A stretch of DNA of 64,000 nucleotides from the NCBI GenBank assembly GCA_902785925.1, contig CADAAI010000007.1, forward strand, positions 30,983 to 94,982, written 5' to 3'. This stretch comes from an uncultured Bacteroidales bacterium (GTDB lineage: Bacteria > Bacteroidota > Bacteroidia > Bacteroidales > Muribaculaceae). The position numbers and the translations under genes are program-made. This document shows, piece after piece, positions 63,831 to 64,000 of this stretch; positions within the stretch are counted from its first letter, which is position 1, and every line of letters begins with the position of its first letter. The notes beneath the pieces are model-generated. The model was not told the DNA's origin. It did not search any database and worked only from the letters and a program-made list of their open reading frames with translations.

Positions 63831-63873
63831 CAAGGAAACCCAGCTTGTGCTGGTGGTTTGGAGGGTTTGGTTG

Positions 63874-63911
63874 GATGTAGCAACGTGTGGCAAGATGTAG
63901 CAACGTGTGGC
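63874..63911 (+). repeat. 18-bp direct repeat (two copies) behind tRNA-Ser
   Basis: GATGTAGCAACGTGTGGC at 63874-63891 and 63894-63911, a 20-base period. Confidence 0.9.
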
Positions 63912-63912
63912 G

Positions 63913-63976
63913 AAAAAACCGACAAAAAACCGACAGAGGCGGTTAAAAACCGACAAAAAACCGACAAAAAACCGAC
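63913..63976 (+). repeat. Five-copy 11-bp direct repeat behind tRNA-Ser
   Basis: AAAAAACCGAC at 63913-63923, 63924-63934, 63945-63954 (five A), 63955-63965 and 63966-63976; in a cluster of two and a cluster of three. May be arm-type binding sites of an integrase, an inference from place and spacing. Confidence 0.9.
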
Positions 63977-63986
63977 GAGGTTACGT

Positions 63987-64000
63987 ATGAAAAACATTCA
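63987..64000 (+). CDS. Possible start of a gene cut by the window edge
   Basis: ATG at 63987 followed by AAAAACATT (MKNI...) after a typical AT-rich lead-in. Only four codons are in the window, so identity is unknown. An integrase gene would suit the repeats and the tRNA next to it, but cannot be shown here. Confidence 0.25.

Noticed and set aside
63874..63976. CRISPR array behind tRNA-Ser
   Set aside because: Repeats of 11 and 18 bases with almost no spacers and no cas genes do not fit a CRISPR array.
63731..63997. Minus-strand frames with VGFLSVF repeats across tRNA-Ser
   Set aside because: They are translations of the AAAAAACCGAC repeat and the tRNA; not genes.

Overview
The window is ordinary chromosome from a member of the Bacteroidales, probably a gut lineage close to Muribaculaceae or Prevotella (an inference; I could run no search). 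Supporting signs are a SprA-type outer-membrane protein, a hybrid two-component regulator, a heterodimeric methylmalonyl-CoA mutase, many lipoproteins, almost no Shine-Dalgarno sequences, and recurrent Bacteroidetes -7 boxes (TAnnTTTG), several with a TTG 19-20 bases upstream. I see no insertion sequence, rRNA operon or CRISPR array.

Layout. 1-12.5 kb: 3' part of sprA, a lipoprotein serpin, a small unknown gene, a cyclophilin/M16 peptidase pair, a DUF349 protein with a 15-bp coding repeat, and a polyprenyl-phosphate sugar transferase. 12.5-20 kb: htpG, a Clp ATPase without the usual N domain and with a 9-bp minisatellite in its transcribed leader, and gyrA. 20-28 kb: two tandem paralogous TPR proteins, a PKD surface protein, another TPR protein, an MscS channel and two lipoproteins. 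28-36.5 kb: a TPR-sensor hybrid two-component regulator beside a six-hairpin glycosidase-like lipoprotein, a divergent zinc/cadmium ATPase with a histidine-rich N-terminus, and a HAD phosphatase.

36.5-45.1 kb is a tightly packed eight-gene run: a siderophore/haem/cobalamin-type ABC importer (binding protein, permease, ATPase), dut, a TPR protein, a DUF4292 lipoprotein, a GNAT protein and a polysaccharide flippase. 45.3-49.3 kb holds mutA and mutB of the B12-dependent mutase; mutB appears frameshifted close to its start. 49.5-54.3 kb: an M6 metalloprotease ending in dockerin-like repeats, a HIT protein, greA with a terminator-like hairpin in its leader, and an rRNA m5C methyltransferase. 54.5-60.2 kb: an envelope operon (5'-nucleotidase, NagZ-like GH3 fused to a beta-lactamase fold, TlpA-like thioredoxin). 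60.4-64 kb: a Cys-rich lipoprotein, a glycerophosphodiesterase, a RecD/Dda-type helicase, tRNA-Ser(GGA), and directly behind it two families of short direct repeats and the start of another reading frame, which looks like the edge of an element integrated at the tRNA.

No complete undescribed system is evident. The strongest leads are regulatory: the minisatellite leader of the Clp ATPase, the greA leader attenuator, the palindrome at the metal-ATPase promoter, and the tRNA-Ser boundary.
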